NCBI GenBank assembly: GCA_942492935.1
Contig: OW818654.1
Span: forward strand, 1,674,001 to 1,738,000
Length of the DNA stretch: 64,000 nucleotides
Direction: 5' to 3'
Source: JANJUO01 sp942492935
GTDB taxonomy: Bacteria; Bacteroidota; Ignavibacteria; Kapaibacteriales; UBA2268
Position 1 is the first letter of the stretch, and every line of letters begins with the position of its first letter. Shown here one piece after another: positions 1-10,200 of this stretch. The notes beneath the pieces are model-generated. The model saw only the letters and a program-made list of their open reading frames with translations, was not told where the DNA came from and searched no databases. A program made the translations under genes and the position numbers.

Positions 1-2988
1 GCAAGATTTTATAATGATGGTATTCATTTCAGAGGATTGAAACCATATATTAAATTGGTTGAGCCGATTTTCAAACAAAAAGTTTCAAATAAAACAACTG
101 ATTTATATGTTCGTTGGGTCGGATTTAATTATAATGGAACTGATTTTGGTATTGGGGAATCGGGAAAACCTCCATTCTTGGAATTTTCACTGCTTGGTGG
201 AGGTGGAACAGAAACCCAACCTTATCAATATGTTGGAAGCAGATACTTTCCTTTAAATGCAATTAATTCATTAACTTTGCCAGATAGTATTATCTATAGA
301 TTTAACGGAACTGGAAAAAATGTTTACTATGCAGGTAGTTTAAATGTTTCAATGGCAGACCCTGATTTAAGTAATGACGGTATTCAGGATGACCAAGGAG
401 CAATTTCTGCTACTTTGACAAATGCCAGATTTAGAATTACAGGTAAATATTCTTATTTAGTTGAAAATATTAGTTTTCAAAACGAAGGACCTTTATTTAC
501 AATAACTCCTGCAACAAATTTTACAATTAGAGTATTGCCTGAAGGTTATCATAAAGGAAAATTATCTGATTCAATAAGAAATTTGAAATATAATTTTACA
601 GATGGTGGATTAAAAATCAAATTATTTAAAGATTTGGGTGGTTCTCCAGGAGCTTTGATTGATTCTTCTGAATCTTTTGAAGGTTATACTGATTTAAGTC
701 CTGCAAATTTAGATGCAGGAAACAACAAATTTGCCAATGTGAATTTTGTATTTACGAATATTGTTGATGATAATTATTGGGTTTTGGTTGAACATAAAAA
801 TCATTTACCAATACTTTCGAGATTTCCAGTTACTTATAAATTCACAGGTGATGATGAAAATACTTTCAGAATTGAATCTGGTTGGGATTTCTTGAGTTGG
901 AACGGAGTAAGTGAAAATGTTTTGGTTAATCGAACAACTGACCCTTGGAGTGGTGGATTTTACTCAGCTTTTGGATATTCTGAATCAAATAAAACAAAAG
1001 AAAAATATGCAGAAACAGCGTTGATTTTTAATTCAGGTATTGCTGGTGATACTACAAATGCTTTTGCCGCAATGGTTGGCGGTGATGTAAATCTTGATGG
1101 CATAATTGATTCACTTGATAGAACTTTAGTTCGACAATTGGAAATGACGACAAATTTTATAGCTGATATTACTGGTGATGGAATTATTAATGCTGATGAT
1201 AGAACTATTGCAGACCGCAATAGAGGGAAAAAATCATCTGTTGCTGATTTGGGTTTACCATTATCAAAAATTGAAACTCCAAATCCTGACATACAAATTC
1301 TTGATAATATTTCAGTTACTTCAAACATTAATGCTTCTGAAAAGAATAATAAAGTTTCAGATAAATTACAGGCAAACATTAGTTATACTTTGACTGGTGA
1401 AATTAAGAAAACATCAACCATTATTGACCTTGATATTTATTTACAAAGTAATGGCGATGATTTTGCACTTGGAAATTGTACTTTTGCGGTAAAATATAAT
1501 CCTGTAAATCTTACATTTAGAACATTTACAACAAAAGCAGATATGTTATATCATAATAAACCACTTAAGGGTTATTATAATTTGCGTACTTCTCCAACAA
1601 AAGGTGATACTAATGCAGTAAAGGGAGTTCAGACAATTGAAATAGATTATGATGCATTTAACAATCTGGGTGGTGAAATTGTACCCAAAACCAAGTATTA
1701 TATTGCTACATTGAAATTTGATTTGAAGAATAATTCAATTGTTACATTTGATTGGGATAAAAGTACATCTGTTCATTCAACCAACAAACAGATTGTAACT
1801 GATTATGGTACATTTGAAAAAATAAAACCATTTTTCCAATATACTACTACAATTACAAGTCCTAACGGTGGGGAAGAGTATAGACCTGATTTGCCAGTCA
1901 ATATTACTTGGACTTCTACAGGTACTGCTTATGTTGATTTGCAATTCAGTTCAAATGGTGGTTCTACTTGGACTAAAATTAATTCAGAAAAAGTTCCAAT
2001 TAATTCAAATTTATATAAATGGACAGCACCTAATAGAATTTCTGATAATTGTTTAATAAGAATTGTAGATTTCGATTCGCAAATGGAACTTGATATTAGT
2101 AATGCAGAATTTAAAATTATTGACGGTTTTGCAATATTAATTCGTCCATCGTCATCTGATGCAGTTTATGTTGGTGGCGAAAATATTGATATTTTGTGGA
2201 ATTCTCAAGGTTATAATTTTCTAAAATTTGAATATTCTACAGATGCTGGCAAAACATGGAAGAATATTAATGCAAAAGTTGCTGCTAAGAATAAAACTTT
2301 ATCTTTTAAAGCACCATTCGTTACCACAAAAGAAGCAATAATCAAAATGTCCGACACTGAAACAGGTAAAGAACTTGCTCGTTCGGGTGAATTTCGTATT
2401 ATGTCTGGTTCTGTAACATTTTCATCTCCAAATGCGACCACTCTTATACTTTGGACTGCAGGTAGCCCTTTAAAATATACAGTTAGGTGGAATGCAGTTG
2501 GTGTTGATACATTTGATTTGCAATTTAGTTCAAATGGCGGTTCAAATTGGATAACACTCGTTCCAAATATTAATGCAAAACAAGGTATTTACAGTTGGAA
2601 TGTCCCTCAAATTAAAACGAATGATGCCTATATTAGAGCAATTTGGAAAAGTGATGATACTTTTATTTATGGAGAAACAGGTAAATTCATCATTGATGAA
2701 AAAGAAAAAGGAATTGTTGAAGAATTGCCTGATGGTTATTTTCTAAGTGAAATATTTCCTAATCCTACAAGAAATTATATATCTTTTTCCTTGAAATCGC
2801 CACATTCTGAAAAGTGTAAAATTATTATCTCTGATATTGATGGTAAGGAACAGATTGTCGAAGAAATTAATTCAAGAAGTGATGAAAATAATTTCAGTAT
2901 GAATCTTACTAATTTACCAATTGGTCAATATATTATAAGATTTGAATTTGATGAATATATAATTATTAAAAAAATATTGAAAATTTGA
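1..2988 (+). CDS. T9SS-secreted multidomain exoprotein with dockerin- and cohesin-like modules (5' partial)
   Basis: The reading frame is open to the first base of the window, so the true start lies upstream; 995 residues are visible. Around residues 360-410 there are two F-hand-like loops (DVNLDGIIDSLD and DITGDGIINADD), the hallmark of a type I dockerin pair that binds calcium. A cohesin-like beta domain follows (about 465-605). Then come three Ig-like repeats of about 95 residues, the first opening with SPNGGEEY and repeating the pattern LQFSSNGGS.W. The last 80 residues (LSEIFPNPTRNYISFSL ... IIIKKILKI) form a type A T9SS sorting domain, so the protein is probably exported and surface-anchored or released. 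The substrate is unknown, since any catalytic domain would be in the missing N-terminus. Family assignments come from motif reading; the T9SS tail is the surest. Confidence 0.85.
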   Translation, partial: ARFYNDGIHFRGLKPYIKLVEPIFKQKVSNKTTDLYVRWVGFNYNGTDFGIGESGKPPFLEFSLLGGGGTETQPYQYVGSRYFPLNAINSLTLPDSIIYRFNGTGKNVYYAGSLNVSMADPDLSNDGIQDDQGAISATLTNARFRITGKYSYLVENISFQNEGPLFTITPATNFTIRVLPEGYHKGKLSDSIRNLKYNFTDGGLKIKLFKDLGGSPGALIDSSESFEGYTDLSPANLDAGNNKFANVNFVFTNIVDDNYWVLVEHKNHLPILSRFPVTYKFTGDDENTFRIESGWDFLSWNGVSENVLVNRTTDPWSGGFYSAFGYSESNKTKEKYAETALIFNSGIAGDTTNAFAAMVGGDVNLDGIIDSLDRTLVRQLEMTTNFIADITGDGIINADDRTIADRNRGKKSSVADLGLPLSKIETPNPDIQILDNISVTSNINASEKNNKVSDKLQANISYTLTGEIKKTSTIIDLDIYLQSNGDDFALGNCTFAVKYNPVNLTFRTFTTKADMLYHNKPLKGYYNLRTSPTKGDTNAVKGVQTIEIDYDAFNNLGGEIVPKTKYYIATLKFDLKNNSIVTFDWDKSTSVHSTNKQIVTDYGTFEKIKPFFQYTTTITSPNGGEEYRPDLPVNITWTSTGTAYVDLQFSSNGGSTWTKINSEKVPINSNLYKWTAPNRISDNCLIRIVDFDSQMELDISNAEFKIIDGFAILIRPSSSDAVYVGGENIDILWNSQGYNFLKFEYSTDAGKTWKNINAKVAAKNKTLSFKAPFVTTKEAIIKMSDTETGKELARSGEFRIMSGSVTFSSPNATTLILWTAGSPLKYTVRWNAVGVDTFDLQFSSNGGSNWITLVPNINAKQGIYSWNVPQIKTNDAYIRAIWKSDDTFIYGETGKFIIDEKEKGIVEELPDGYFLSEIFPNPTRNYISFSLKSPHSEKCKIIISDIDGKEQIVEEINSRSDENNFSMNLTNLPIGQYIIRFEFDEYIIIKKILKI

Positions 2989-3134
2989 TTTTTGAGCAAT
3001 TATTTATCTATATATTGTGATTTTATTAATACTTTCAAATTTTCTAATTATTGGTAATTAATGAAAAAAATATTTATTTAAATTTAGCGTCAATTAATTT
3101 ATTATTTAGTATTAATTAATTATTGGTTTATTTA

Positions 3135-3857
3135 ATGTCTGATTTTCAATGGTATAATGCAAGAGTAGTTGATATAATTAAGGAAACTCACAATATAAGA
3201 AGATTTTTTTTGAAATTTGATGAATTAGAGCAGTACGATTTCAATGCTGGTCAATATGTTAAAATTGAATTTCCAATACCTTCAAAAAAGAATTATAGAC
3301 AATACTCAATTGCAAGCCAACCAGATGGCACGAATGTAATTGAATTATTAATAGTTCTTGACCCGAATGGACTTGCTACTAATTATTTATTTAATCAAGT
3401 TAATGTTGGAAGTATTCTTAAAGTATCAAAGAACATGGGCAATTTTGTTGTCAAAGATTGGGATTTAGAAGAATATGTATTTATTTCAACAGGGACAGGA
3501 TTAGCACCTTTACGTTCTATGTATCTGGATTTGTTAAATAAAGAAAATTTCAAATCGAAAATTACTGTTATTTTTGGTACAAGATTTATGAAGGATATGA
3601 TTTATTTAGATGAATTTCAGAGTTTGGCAAACGATGAAAGATTCAATTTTATACCAGTTTTATCAAGAGAGAATTCAACTGATTGGACGGGAAAGAGAGG
3701 ATATGTTCATAGTGTTTATAAAGAGTTATATTCTGAAATTAATAAGAATAGATATTTTTATATTTGTGGTTGGAAAGATATGGTAACAGAAACAAGACAA
3801 AACTTATTATCAATGGGTTATGATAGAAAAGCTGTTAATTTTGAGAGATACAATTAA
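3135..3857 (+). CDS. Ferredoxin/flavodoxin-NAD(P)H reductase-like flavoprotein
   Basis: This is a 240-residue protein of the ferredoxin-NADP reductase fold. The N-terminal FAD-binding barrel carries RQYSIAS (RxYS flavin-contact motif). The C-terminal nucleotide-binding half carries GTGLAPLRSM and, near the end, YICGWKDMV (the CGxxxM-type NAD(P) motif). An upstream in-frame TTG (3123) would add four residues; ATG at 3135 fits the family better. It stands alone, convergent with the next gene, between two exoprotein genes, so context says little. It probably moves electrons between NAD(P)H and a ferredoxin or flavodoxin in the cytoplasm. The partner protein and the NADH/NADPH preference cannot be read from the sequence. 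Confidence 0.85.
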   Translation: MSDFQWYNARVVDIIKETHNIRRFFLKFDELEQYDFNAGQYVKIEFPIPSKKNYRQYSIASQPDGTNVIELLIVLDPNGLATNYLFNQVNVGSILKVSKNMGNFVVKDWDLEEYVFISTGTGLAPLRSMYLDLLNKENFKSKITVIFGTRFMKDMIYLDEFQSLANDERFNFIPVLSRENSTDWTGKRGYVHSVYKELYSEINKNRYFYICGWKDMVTETRQNLLSMGYDRKAVNFERYN

Positions 3858-3993
3858 CAGAAAAGAAATTATCTTATATTGATATATACGGATATGAATG
3901 ACTCAACTACTTTGATTAAATATATTTGGTTTGGTAATAAAATAAATAAATTAAAGTTGTTTTGAGATTTCTAATAGTTGTTAGTTGGCTCAA

Positions 3994-6897
3994 TTATTTG
4001 CTAATAATAATTTTCATTGTTTTTGAAAATGGACCAGATGAAATTTTTGCAAAATATATTCCAGTACTAATATTATTTATTGGTATCTCTTTTTTATAAA
4101 TTCCACTGTTATGAATACCATCATGGACAACTTCGATTAGTTCACCCATAGAATTATAAATACTTATATTTGTATAAGTATCAAGACCTATTCCATACTC
4201 AAATTTTAAAATATCTGAATAAGAATTAATTGACGATAAATTAAAAGAGTATTCTGTATGTGATATTAATATATTTCTAATATCTATACCACAGCCGGAA
4301 TAATTTATTCTACCTGGTTGTGCAGAGATATTTACGCAACTATGCTCATCGAATAAAAATATATATCCAAATTTTACATCTAAAAATGTAGTATCACCAA
4401 GAAGCAATTTAAAAACTGGTTTGAATAATACCCCATTTTCTGATATTCGTTTAAGTCCCTTTGCTTTTACAGTTAGCACCTTATAATCAGCATTGTAATC
4501 GGCTTCTTTATAGTAATAAAAATGCCAATCTTTTGTAACATCACCTTCATCAATAATTCCTGCAAATAACAAATCTTTTCTATTGTAAATTAATTCAATT
4601 TCGAACTCATTAATTAAGATGCTGTTTATGCTATTACTTTCAATTTTAATCGGAAAATCTTTATACGGAAAATTAGGCGGCTTATTTCTCGTTAATAAAC
4701 CTGGAACCATATCATTAACTGTATCCATTTTTATAACAAGTGGTAATTTGTATGAATCACCTTTAACAATAGCCAAACAAGTATCAATATCTGCAGTCAT
4801 TTTAATTATCGCTTCAAAATGTGAAGCATTGTAGTTCTTTGGTCTGAAAATAACAGGAATACTTAAATTGCTACCGGGTTTAATGGTTTCAAATCCTGAA
4901 ACATAACTATTATCTTCAATTTTAAAGGCATCAACATCACCACTTATCAACTCAATATTTAAAATTCTTGCCGTATCAGTAGCACTTGTGTTATGAAAAA
5001 CTATCAATGATGTTCGTTCAGAACAATGAAAATTTACTCCATAATCAAAATTTTTCGCATACAGTACTTTAAGATATGAGTTACCTGCAACAGAAACAAT
5101 AATTGTGTCTAAACCATTATCAGGTTTATCACCTTCAAAAGCATCGTTAACAATCTTCACTAAAATTTTACGCTCTCCAGTTTCCATAGGTCTAAATTTA
5201 ATAGGAATTTTCAGAGATGACCCACGAGGTATAAAAGTATTTTCAGGTATAACATCAATGAACTTGAAATCCAATTTTGCTTGTGGTTGAACTTCTTCTA
5301 TAATAATATTTTTAATAAATAGGTCAGAAGTTACTCCTTCTGAAAAAATTTCAACAAAACCTGTTTCTGGATGTTCGTAGTTTATTAAAACTCTTGGATT
5401 GAACTCAAATCCTTTTGCTGAAATCTTGGATTTTGCTCCAAATCCATATAAATAATTGAAAATCTTGCCATCAGGTATTTTTTGTTTATCTTTAAAAAAT
5501 GCTTCAATTACAGCACTTTTTATATATTCAACTTGTGGGCAAAATTCAATAGGAATTAATAATTCTCTCATATCATACAGATTTTCATCCCAATCTTCGG
5601 GGTATATCACTATAGGATTAGCTTCAGAAGGTACATTTACCATTTGTTCAAATAGAATTTTGAAATCAGAAGTGGAATATTTCAATTTTAAATTTGTAAG
5701 CTCAACAGGTTGGTCACCCGAATTTTTTAAAGAAACAAAACCAATTTTTTTTGATTTAACCCTTGTATTTCCAAAATTTATGCTTGAAATATATGGACCT
5801 TTATCATAAGCCAAACCTCTTAATCTTGCTATGCTATCTGGTCCTTTTGCATTATTCATAAATATTAAATCATCAAAAAATTCGCCTGCTTCATTTGGTT
5901 TGAAACAAATACTTTTGATGTAAACCTCACCACCCGGAAATATTTGATAATTTTTTAATGCTGGTACTACAGGTTCAGACATCTCAAAATGAGCAGTTTG
6001 GTCTAAAGGATAAATTCCCTTTAAAATTAAAACTCCTGTGCCTGGGTTGGAAATACGAATACCCATAGTTGACTCAGGGTCAGCAATATCACCAAAACAA
6101 CTTGTTGAATTGGACTCTAACATTCCGAAATCATAATCATCAACTACTATCCGTGGAATCACTCCGTTGCCTGAAATCTGATAAGCAAATCTCAAACATT
6201 CAGTTTCAATTATTAATGAATCATTATCCTGCAAGTGATTTTCAGATATTTCAATTTTAGGAAAATAAGTTATTCCAAAATTTAATTTTGTTGTATCTGC
6301 CATCATATAAGGAAAATTGTAGTTATGCTTCAAGCTAAAATATTTACCCCATTTCAATGAGACACTCTTTATCAATATACTTGAGCCAGTAGGATTGAAA
6401 ACAAGGGAATTTGATTGACTACTATCACCAACAACCACACTTCCAAAATCAACTCTTAAACCTGATAATTCAATAAGTTTTGGAATGTATCTAATGCTAT
6501 CATATTTAATATTTTTCTTATCAGAATTATCATATACATAAAATACAGCCACAGCTTCTTTGTATTTATTAGTTACATTTAAACTGAAAGAAAATTCTTT
6601 ATTATTTGTATTAGGATTAAAATTCTCATGTAATTCAATTTTTTCAAAATTATAAGTTCTGTTGTTACTTGTAACTAATCCGGGTGGCTCCATTACACCG
6701 ACGTCTTTTTGTTGTGTATTATCTATGATTGTACCAACACGAGTTTCAGTAACTGATACTGTATAATTACCGCAATTATTTGCAATGTATATATATGGAG
6801 CTAATGTATCTATTGAATTTACAGCATAAGTATATGAGTAGCAGAATAAAATTGCTATTATAAATCTATACTTATTTAAAACAACAAAACTTCTCAT
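3994..6897 (-). CDS. T9SS-secreted protein with ASH-type (choice-of-anchor D) Ig repeats
   Basis: The protein has 967 residues from ATG 6897; an in-frame TTG at 6918 is a less likely start. The N-terminus is a signal peptide (basic MRSFVVLNKYRF, hydrophobic core, cleavage near YAVNS). At least four Ig-like units follow the pattern 'x-x-DFG-x-V-x-x-x-S-x-x-x-x-x-x-x-N', for example LRVDFGSVVVGDSS, VDDYDFGMLES and SSINFGNTRVKS, typical of ASPM/SPD-2/Hydin-like choice-of-anchor repeats. The last ~75 residues (TNISIYNSMGELIEVV ... TMKIIISK) are a type A T9SS sorting domain. It is likely a surface or adhesin-like structural protein. No enzyme motif was seen. Confidence 0.85.
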   Translation of the reverse strand: MRSFVVLNKYRFIIAILFCYSYTYAVNSIDTLAPYIYIANNCGNYTVSVTETRVGTIIDNTQQKDVGVMEPPGLVTSNNRTYNFEKIELHENFNPNTNNKEFSFSLNVTNKYKEAVAVFYVYDNSDKKNIKYDSIRYIPKLIELSGLRVDFGSVVVGDSSQSNSLVFNPTGSSILIKSVSLKWGKYFSLKHNYNFPYMMADTTKLNFGITYFPKIEISENHLQDNDSLIIETECLRFAYQISGNGVIPRIVVDDYDFGMLESNSTSCFGDIADPESTMGIRISNPGTGVLILKGIYPLDQTAHFEMSEPVVPALKNYQIFPGGEVYIKSICFKPNEAGEFFDDLIFMNNAKGPDSIARLRGLAYDKGPYISSINFGNTRVKSKKIGFVSLKNSGDQPVELTNLKLKYSTSDFKILFEQMVNVPSEANPIVIYPEDWDENLYDMRELLIPIEFCPQVEYIKSAVIEAFFKDKQKIPDGKIFNYLYGFGAKSKISAKGFEFNPRVLINYEHPETGFVEIFSEGVTSDLFIKNIIIEEVQPQAKLDFKFIDVIPENTFIPRGSSLKIPIKFRPMETGERKILVKIVNDAFEGDKPDNGLDTIIVSVAGNSYLKVLYAKNFDYGVNFHCSERTSLIVFHNTSATDTARILNIELISGDVDAFKIEDNSYVSGFETIKPGSNLSIPVIFRPKNYNASHFEAIIKMTADIDTCLAIVKGDSYKLPLVIKMDTVNDMVPGLLTRNKPPNFPYKDFPIKIESNSINSILINEFEIELIYNRKDLLFAGIIDEGDVTKDWHFYYYKEADYNADYKVLTVKAKGLKRISENGVLFKPVFKLLLGDTTFLDVKFGYIFLFDEHSCVNISAQPGRINYSGCGIDIRNILISHTEYSFNLSSINSYSDILKFEYGIGLDTYTNISIYNSMGELIEVVHDGIHNSGIYKKEIPINNISTGIYFAKISSGPFSKTMKIIISK

Positions 6898-7103
6898 CAA
6901 ATTACCATCATTTACCAAATGCTAAAATAATCATTTTCAATGTTAAATACAATTTAAATTGTAAATTATTGTAAATTATATTGATTATGAAATTAAATTA
7001 ATTTTTCCATTTAAAAATAATATAACTGAATTTTTAGGGACTTGAACATTCAAAAGGTGCAAGTTGAGTAAAAAAATTATTTCATCATTTCAAATAATTT
7101 AAA

Positions 7104-7111
7104 TATATTTG
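7104..7111 (+). promoter_or_regulatory. Candidate -7 promoter element for the GH51 gene
   Basis: TATATTTG matches the Bacteroidota -7 consensus TANNTTTG, 53 bases ahead of the ATG at 7165. No TTG or TTTG is found 17-23 bases upstream, so only half of the promoter is supported. Confidence 0.35.
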
Positions 7112-7164
7112 TAGTAATACTCATCTTATTCTAATTGTATTTGTTAGTAATTTTAAGGATTTAT

Positions 7165-9390
7165 ATGAAATTAAAAATTTTTTTAATCTTATTTCTTGTT
7201 TGTTTTAACACAATTCTTTCACAAGAAACTACAATAAAAATCAACAGCTTAGTTCCTGAAAATGATAAAATTACAAAATTAATGTATGGTAGTTTCTTAG
7301 AATTTTTGAATGATTTTATTAATGGTGATTTTGGTTTATGGGCACAGGAGTTAAAAAATCGCGGTTTTGATGAAATGGAATTTTATAGTCCAAGATATTG
7401 GACTTTATCTTACAATCAACAAATTCAAAATGATAAAGCAAATATGATTTATGGTGGATATAACCCAAATGGACTCTACTATATTAATTTTAGTAATAAT
7501 GACGCACATTCTATAAGTAGTTTAAATACAAAGGTTTATGTATATGATTCAGTTGGTGGTGATTTTTATGTCTATTTGAAATCTCCTTCAAATGCAGGAA
7601 AAGTATATTTTCAATTATCAGATACAATTTCAAATGAAATTTATTTCAAAGAAGAAATCAATAATATTTCTAAAGATTGGAAGAAATTCTCATTAAAAAC
7701 ACCAAAAATTTTAGAAAAAAGTATCGTCAAATTATCAATAATTATGGAAGGAGTAGGTGAATTAGATATTGATGAAGCATCTTTTATGGCTGAACATAAT
7801 GTAAATGGAATTAAAAAAGAATACTCTGATATTTTTTTGAATTGGAAGCCGGGGATTTTGCGTTATCCGGGAGGAGGTTTTGCCGATACTGAACTATCCC
7901 ATTGGTTAAATGGAGTTGGCGATATCGACAAAAGAAAATCCCCTAATGGCTATTTTGGTAATACTGAACAAAGAATGGATTTTGGTACTGATGAATTTAT
8001 ACAATTCTGTCGAGATGTGGACGCTGAACCTCATATTGTTGTCAATTTAGATAAAGGAACTGCAACTGAAGCTGCTAACTGGGTTGAATATTGCAATGGA
8101 GATACAAATACTATTTTTGGAAAATTAAGAAAGGATAACGGACATCCAGAACCATATAATGTTAAATATTGGGAAATTGGAAATGAGCAATGGTATAATG
8201 CAACTGAAATGTCAAAAAAGTATTTGCCATACTATTGGGCTATGAAGAAAGTGGATCCATCCATTATGTGTATGGTTGACGGTGATATTTGGCAAGGAAA
8301 GCAATTTTTAGATGATATATATGATGTTATAGGTGAGAATAATCAATTTTACAGTTATCACTCAATAATATCGGGTACACCCAAAGAAGAATGTACTGAT
8401 GAAGAATTATATGGAACGGTTGTTGCTGGTTCTGAATTATTTCAATTAGAAATTGATAGTTTGAGAAGTTGGCTTAAAGCAAGAAACCTAAATAATGTAA
8501 AATTAGCATTAACAGAATTACTCTTAATGTATAATATTCAACCAGTATGGATTGATACGAATTGGCGTAATTGCTCATTAGAAGCAGGATTATGGATGGC
8601 TGGAAGTATGAATGTCTTCCTGAAAAATCGAGATATTTTAAAAATCATGGAAAAAACTTTCGGCTTGAATCACATTCGTGGCGGTTTTAACAAAAATGGA
8701 AAAAGAATCATTTACTCCTCTCCTATACATACAGTATTAGATTTTTACAAAAATAATAATGGAAAATATTTTTTCCCAACGGAAGTTATTTGTTCAACAT
8801 ATAATCCGAAATACGTAGAAGGATTAAACTGGTTGGTCGATGTCCCTTATCTTGATGTGCTTGTAACAGGCGAAAATGACTTTTTATATTTGAATGTATT
8901 GAATAGGCATATTGATAGTTCAATCGTAGTTAATTTTGATTTTCCATTTGAAATTAATGGAAAAAAAGGAATTATAAATGAATTGAGTGGTAATTTTTTA
9001 GATTTTAATACACCTGATGAGCCTGATAAAGTAAAATTTAAAAATTCTGAAATTATATTGGGAGATAATTATACATTTCCACCTACATCATTTACCTCAA
9101 TCAAAATACCTTTAGAATTAAATTTATCTGTACTTAAGAAAATGGATAATTTCATAAAGATATTTCCAAATCCTGCCCAAGAAATAATAACCATAGAATT
9201 GCAGAACCCTGATTTCAATAGTAATTATTATTATAAGATATTCGATTTAACAGGAAGAGTTATCTTGGAAGGTAATTTCGATGGAGCCAAGTTAGAAATT
9301 AACCTACAACATTATTTTTCTGGTTTATATTTTTTACAAGTTAATTTTCAAAATGGTAATTCGCTTATTCATTCATTTTTGAAGATGTAA
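7165..9390 (+). CDS. Secreted GH51-like alpha-L-arabinofuranosidase with T9SS tail
   Basis: The protein has 741 residues. ATG 7165 is chosen because AAGGA precedes it and a signal peptide begins there (MKLKIFLILFLVCFNTILSQ); an upstream TTG at 7135 is rejected. The catalytic (beta/alpha)8 domain shows YWEIGNEQW, with E341 as the expected acid/base, and LALTELLLMYN, with E451 as the expected nucleophile; this is the arrangement of glycoside hydrolase family 51. Substrate-binding-type motifs LRYPGGGFAD and HIRGG are also present. After a C-terminal beta domain the last ~75 residues (IKIFPNPAQEIITIEL ... SFLKM) are a type A T9SS sorting domain. The expected reaction is release of terminal arabinofuranose from arabinan or arabinoxylan at the cell surface. 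No polysaccharide-utilisation SusCD pair is adjacent, so it is a stand-alone enzyme here. Confidence 0.88.
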   Translation: MKLKIFLILFLVCFNTILSQETTIKINSLVPENDKITKLMYGSFLEFLNDFINGDFGLWAQELKNRGFDEMEFYSPRYWTLSYNQQIQNDKANMIYGGYNPNGLYYINFSNNDAHSISSLNTKVYVYDSVGGDFYVYLKSPSNAGKVYFQLSDTISNEIYFKEEINNISKDWKKFSLKTPKILEKSIVKLSIIMEGVGELDIDEASFMAEHNVNGIKKEYSDIFLNWKPGILRYPGGGFADTELSHWLNGVGDIDKRKSPNGYFGNTEQRMDFGTDEFIQFCRDVDAEPHIVVNLDKGTATEAANWVEYCNGDTNTIFGKLRKDNGHPEPYNVKYWEIGNEQWYNATEMSKKYLPYYWAMKKVDPSIMCMVDGDIWQGKQFLDDIYDVIGENNQFYSYHSIISGTPKEECTDEELYGTVVAGSELFQLEIDSLRSWLKARNLNNVKLALTELLLMYNIQPVWIDTNWRNCSLEAGLWMAGSMNVFLKNRDILKIMEKTFGLNHIRGGFNKNGKRIIYSSPIHTVLDFYKNNNGKYFFPTEVICSTYNPKYVEGLNWLVDVPYLDVLVTGENDFLYLNVLNRHIDSSIVVNFDFPFEINGKKGIINELSGNFLDFNTPDEPDKVKFKNSEIILGDNYTFPPTSFTSIKIPLELNLSVLKKMDNFIKIFPNPAQEIITIELQNPDFNSNYYYKIFDLTGRVILEGNFDGAKLEINLQHYFSGLYFLQVNFQNGNSLIHSFLKM

Positions 9391-9435
9391 TTTTTTGGGG
9401 ATATTATTTTATAAAAGCAAATAAATCAATATCAA

Positions 9436-9538
9436 AAAACCCGAAGACCCACAGCAAAAAAAGGTTTCAGACTAATCTGAAACCTTTGAATTTGTGAGCC
9501 ACTTGACTGATTTGAACCCCCGACCTGCTGATTACAAA
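9436..9538. repeat. Direct repeat copy 1: truncated 3' part of tRNA-Thr plus terminator (att-like)
   Basis: These 103 bases match 10653-10755 at 100 of 103 positions (differences at 9446, 9454 and 9508). The copy carries the tRNA terminator hairpin and the tRNA-Thr 3' part from the anticodon region to the acceptor end, then breaks off at ACAAA where the tRNA would continue. The 5' part of the tRNA is missing, so this copy is not a functional tRNA. A duplicated tRNA 3' end is the usual footprint of site-specific integration. Confidence 0.85.
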
Positions 9539-9540
9539 GT

Positions 9541-9918
9541 ATAGAGTAGAGTTTGGACTGGCACTGAGTTTGACACTTCACAACCAATATACAACAATTT
9601 TGCAATTAAAAATGCTTGATATTGATGATTTTTGAGTGTATTTTTTGAAATTTTGTAGTTTGGACTTGGTGTTAGCTTAAATTTTGTTGTATTTATTGGT
9701 AAATTATGGGTAAATTTTGAAAATAAATGTTGAATTTTAGAAACAATTTTGCAAGTGTTTCGTTTAAATGATTGAGATTGAAAATATTTTGAAAATTTTT
9801 AACTGGTTTTTGGTAATGACTGGTTCGGAATTTAGGGCGATAAGCAGGATTGATAAGATAAGTCAAGTTGATTTTGCCAATTTCCAAACAAAAAAATCCA
9901 TTTTTAATTGAGTCAACT
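9541..9918. other. Gene-free stretch inside the tRNA-bracketed islet
   Basis: I see no convincing gene here; the short open frames on both strands have no recognisable product. The nonamer GTTTGGACT occurs twice (9551-9559 and 9658-9666). It could be an old recombinase arm site or chance. Confidence 0.5.
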
Positions 9919-10200
9919 ATGCCAAAATTGTTAATATATAAGAATTATTATATTTATCTCGTGTTTGCTGTTGATATTTTGGAAAGTAGGAAACATATTC
10001 ACGTAGCAAAAAAATCAATCAAGTCATTCAAGCCAGCTAAAATATGGTTAGAGCCGAAAATTGAACTTGTATAAAGTGGTGATTTTAAACCAGCTGAAAT
10101 TAAGGAAATTGTAGAAATAGCAACTACAAAAAGTGATTTACTACTTAAACAGATTGAAAAGTTTTTCAAAAATGAAACTATTGAGGTTATAAAATTATGA
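9919..10200 (+). pseudogene. DUF4160-family gene with an in-frame stop
   Basis: Reading from ATG 9919 gives MPKLLIYKNYYIYLVF ... HIHVAKK ... AKIWLEPKIELV, then TAA at codon 52 (10072-10074). The same frame goes straight on as SGDFKPAEIKEIVEIA ... IEKFFKNE to a TGA at 10198-10200. The two halves together read as one ~93-residue DUF4160 protein (short N-terminal part with H-x-H-V, 'A-K-x-W-L-E-P', then a helical C-terminal part). The end overlaps the ATG of the DUF2442 gene by ATGA, the usual translational coupling of this pair. A Tyr codon turned into TAA would explain the break. DUF4160/DUF2442 pairs are common small cassettes often suspected to be toxin-antitoxin-like; their function is not established. 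Confidence 0.72.

Noticed and set aside
9436..9538. Second tRNA-Thr gene
   Set aside because: Only the 3' part is present; the D arm and the 5' acceptor strand are missing.
9693..9887. Minus-strand open frame in the tRNA islet
   Set aside because: Low-complexity AT-rich frame with no recognisable family and no ribosome site.
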